DNA of 5,347 bases from JALZAH01 sp051000755 (GTDB lineage Bacteria > Actinomycetota > Acidimicrobiia > Acidimicrobiales > Palsa-688), in assembly GCA_051000755.1 (NCBI GenBank), contig JBPCNZ010000077.1, forward strand, positions 1 to 5,347, given 5' to 3'. The notes beneath the pieces were generated by a model, which saw nothing but the letters and a program-made list of their open reading frames with translations, was not told the origin of the DNA and ran no database searches. Each line of letters starts with the position of its first letter. The first letter of the stretch is position 1. Shown piece after piece: positions 4,619-5,347 of this stretch. Made by a program: the position numbers and the translations under genes.

Positions 4619-4950
4619 GGTGCTTTCCTTTCAACGGTGGCGAGGCGCACGCTGGTCACCTTCTCAGCCGCGGGATGGGCCTCAGTTGGGTCCCGGTTGC
4701 ATACCGGTCGCGGTCGGTCAGGCGGGACGAACAGGCGGCCGGCGACCGGTCCCTCGTGTGCAGCCGGAGCGGCGCTTCCAGCAATCCGGGCGACCATTTT
4801 CGGGCGGGCCAGAAGATTCGCCGTCCAGATTCTTTACACCATGCTCTCCCATCCTTGAGGGGAGCCGACCTCAGGCCTGATCGAGGACGGCCCACTCCTC
4901 GTCCGGCATGTCGTCGGCGGGTCCAGGTCGTCACCGGAGGTGAGAGCATT
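4619..4950. other. 332-base stretch with no supported gene
   Basis: Both strands have open frames because of high GC, but none has a family match or good start. On the minus strand a short tail, MPDEEWAVLDQA then TGA (4909-4871), reads like the end of a real protein, but it is closed upstream within a few codons and is probably a fragment. A relatively AT-rich patch (4796-4858, with ATTCTTTACACC) could hold a promoter or an old IS end. I cannot decide. Confidence 0.3.
4938..4942 (+). promoter_or_regulatory. Shine-Dalgarno before the ORF at 4951
   Basis: The run CGGAGGTGAG (4935-4944) holds a strong ribosome binding match about 8-10 bases before ATG 4951. It is the main reason to consider that ORF real. 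Confidence 0.5.
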
Positions 4951-5256
4951 ATGAACCAGGCAGGCAGCGGCTCGGCCAACTTGGGTCAGAACATTGTCGC
5001 CGAGTTGACAACGCTGAAGGTCGGCTTCGGGGAACCTCCCACATGGAGCAAGCGGGCGACCAAGGCAACAACCCGTACAACGCACGCCGCCCGCTCGTCA
5101 GCGCGTGGCCAAAGTGTCGATCAGGGACGCGCCATAACGCGAGCACTGAACCTGCTGGCTCCTACGGCCCGCAGCCACACATATCCGCCGCGTCTGGCTT
5201 GTCCGTGTTGTAGAGATCCGACTAGAGGCCTTTGTCCGGCGGAGCCGGAGGTTTGA
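4951..5256 (+). CDS. Doubtful ORF (101 residues) with strong ribosome binding site
   Basis: The first ~30 residues (MNQAGSGSANLGQNIVAELT followed by TLKVGFG) have good GC-ending codons and a natural composition. After about residue 35 the translation becomes Thr/Arg/Ala-rich and looks out of frame, ending in CPCCRDPTRGLCPAEPEV and TGA 5254-5256, inside a hairpin-rich stretch. A genuine gene start followed by a frameshift or a recombination joint is the best guess. The other two frames after 5035 are open for a while, but neither gives a recognisable continuation. No family is recognised. It may be a broken gene rather than a functional one. Confidence 0.3.
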   Translation: MNQAGSGSANLGQNIVAELTTLKVGFGEPPTWSKRATKATTRTTHAARSSARGQSVDQGRAITRALNLLAPTARSHTYPPRLACPCCRDPTRGLCPAEPEV

Positions 5257-5271
5257 GTCAAGTTTTTGACT
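5235..5271. terminator. Two adjacent hairpins downstream of the minus-strand edge gene
   Basis: TCCGGC (5235-5240) pairs with GCCGGA (5244-5249) across a GGA loop, and AGTCAA (5256-5261) pairs with TTGACT (5266-5271) across GTTT. They lie just past the stop of the minus-strand gene entering from the right, where a terminator would be expected. No clear U-run follows either stem on the minus strand. They could instead belong to the end of a mobile element. Confidence 0.3.
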
Positions 5272-5282
5272 TTGGTGGCTGT

Positions 5283-5347
5283 TCAGGCGGCGATTCCGGA
5301 TCGGGTGGCGAGGTCGTCGAGGGCTCGGCGTAGCGGGGCGGGGCTGT
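5283..5347 (-). CDS. C-terminal end of a gene entering from the right edge (partial)
   Basis: On the minus strand the frame reads SPAPLRRALDDLATRSGIAA and stops at TGA (5285-5283). It is open to the window edge and has strongly GC-ending codons, so it is probably the last 20 codons of a real gene. The segment is a short amphipathic helix (LRRALDDLATRSG), and the tail is too short to name a family. The downstream hairpins and the mobile-element-rich context make a transposase C-terminus possible, but this is a guess. Confidence 0.45.
   Translation of the reverse strand, partial: SPAPLRRALDDLATRSGIAA

Noticed and set aside
4871..4909. Minus-strand peptide MPDEEWAVLDQA, which looks like a real C-terminus
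   Set aside because: The frame is closed by a stop only a few codons upstream, so no gene can be built. Recorded as a possible fragment.
4656..4979. Minus-strand ORF of 107 residues
   Set aside because: Arg/Pro/Ser-rich translation typical of an out-of-frame reading of GC-rich DNA. No Shine-Dalgarno, and an AT-rich patch in the middle.

Overview
The window reads as accessory DNA from a high-GC actinobacterium. Codons end mostly in G or C, GTG starts occur, and the recognisable families (an IS256/Mutator transposase, an ArsR-DUF899 pair, small CxxC zinc proteins, an actinobacterial-type phage integrase) are all common there. The genus cannot be fixed from sequence alone. The region is a gene graveyard with a few intact genes standing in it.

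Positions 1-1427 hold a nested insertion. The last ~124 bases of a group II intron (canonical domain V at 26-59, then domain VI with a bulged A) end exactly where an IS256-family transposase resumes its reading frame. The intron lies in sense orientation beside the place where the first catalytic Asp codon should be. The transposase (125-847) is also broken by an in-frame TAG in place of a conserved Trp codon. It overlaps by GTGA a small cysteine-rich zinc-finger gene (844-1194), which lies inside the IS because the probable right terminal inverted repeat comes later, at about 1240-1264. Immediately after it, the C-terminal half of an ArsR-type regulator begins (1265-1427) and runs into an intact DUF899 gene (1445-2257). 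The simplest reading is: intron in IS, IS in the arsR-like gene of an arsR-DUF899 operon. DUF899 is left without its native regulator and probably without its native promoter.

Positions 2254-3456 are mostly debris: a 35-codon ORF overlapping the DUF899 stop, a frameshifted N-terminal scrap resembling ISKra4-family transposases, a decayed SHOCT tail, a possible small CCCH zinc protein (2779-2949), and a phage-type tyrosine recombinase destroyed by a 2-base insertion, two stop codons and loss of its middle. One of those stops replaces the catalytic Arg.

Positions 3728-4192 hold an intact, well-initiated 154-residue gene of unknown function. Its codon use is more A/T-rich than its surroundings, so it is the best candidate for a recently acquired functional gene. 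Beyond it are a 47-residue minus-strand gene (4618-4475) with a good ribosome binding site, a doubtful plus-strand ORF (4951-5256) with a strong Shine-Dalgarno, and at the right edge the last 20 codons of a minus-strand gene that enters from outside.

No CRISPR array, rRNA or intact tRNA is visible. The most notable structure is the intron-in-IS-in-operon nest with its zinc-finger passenger gene. The most notable unknown is the 3728-4192 protein.
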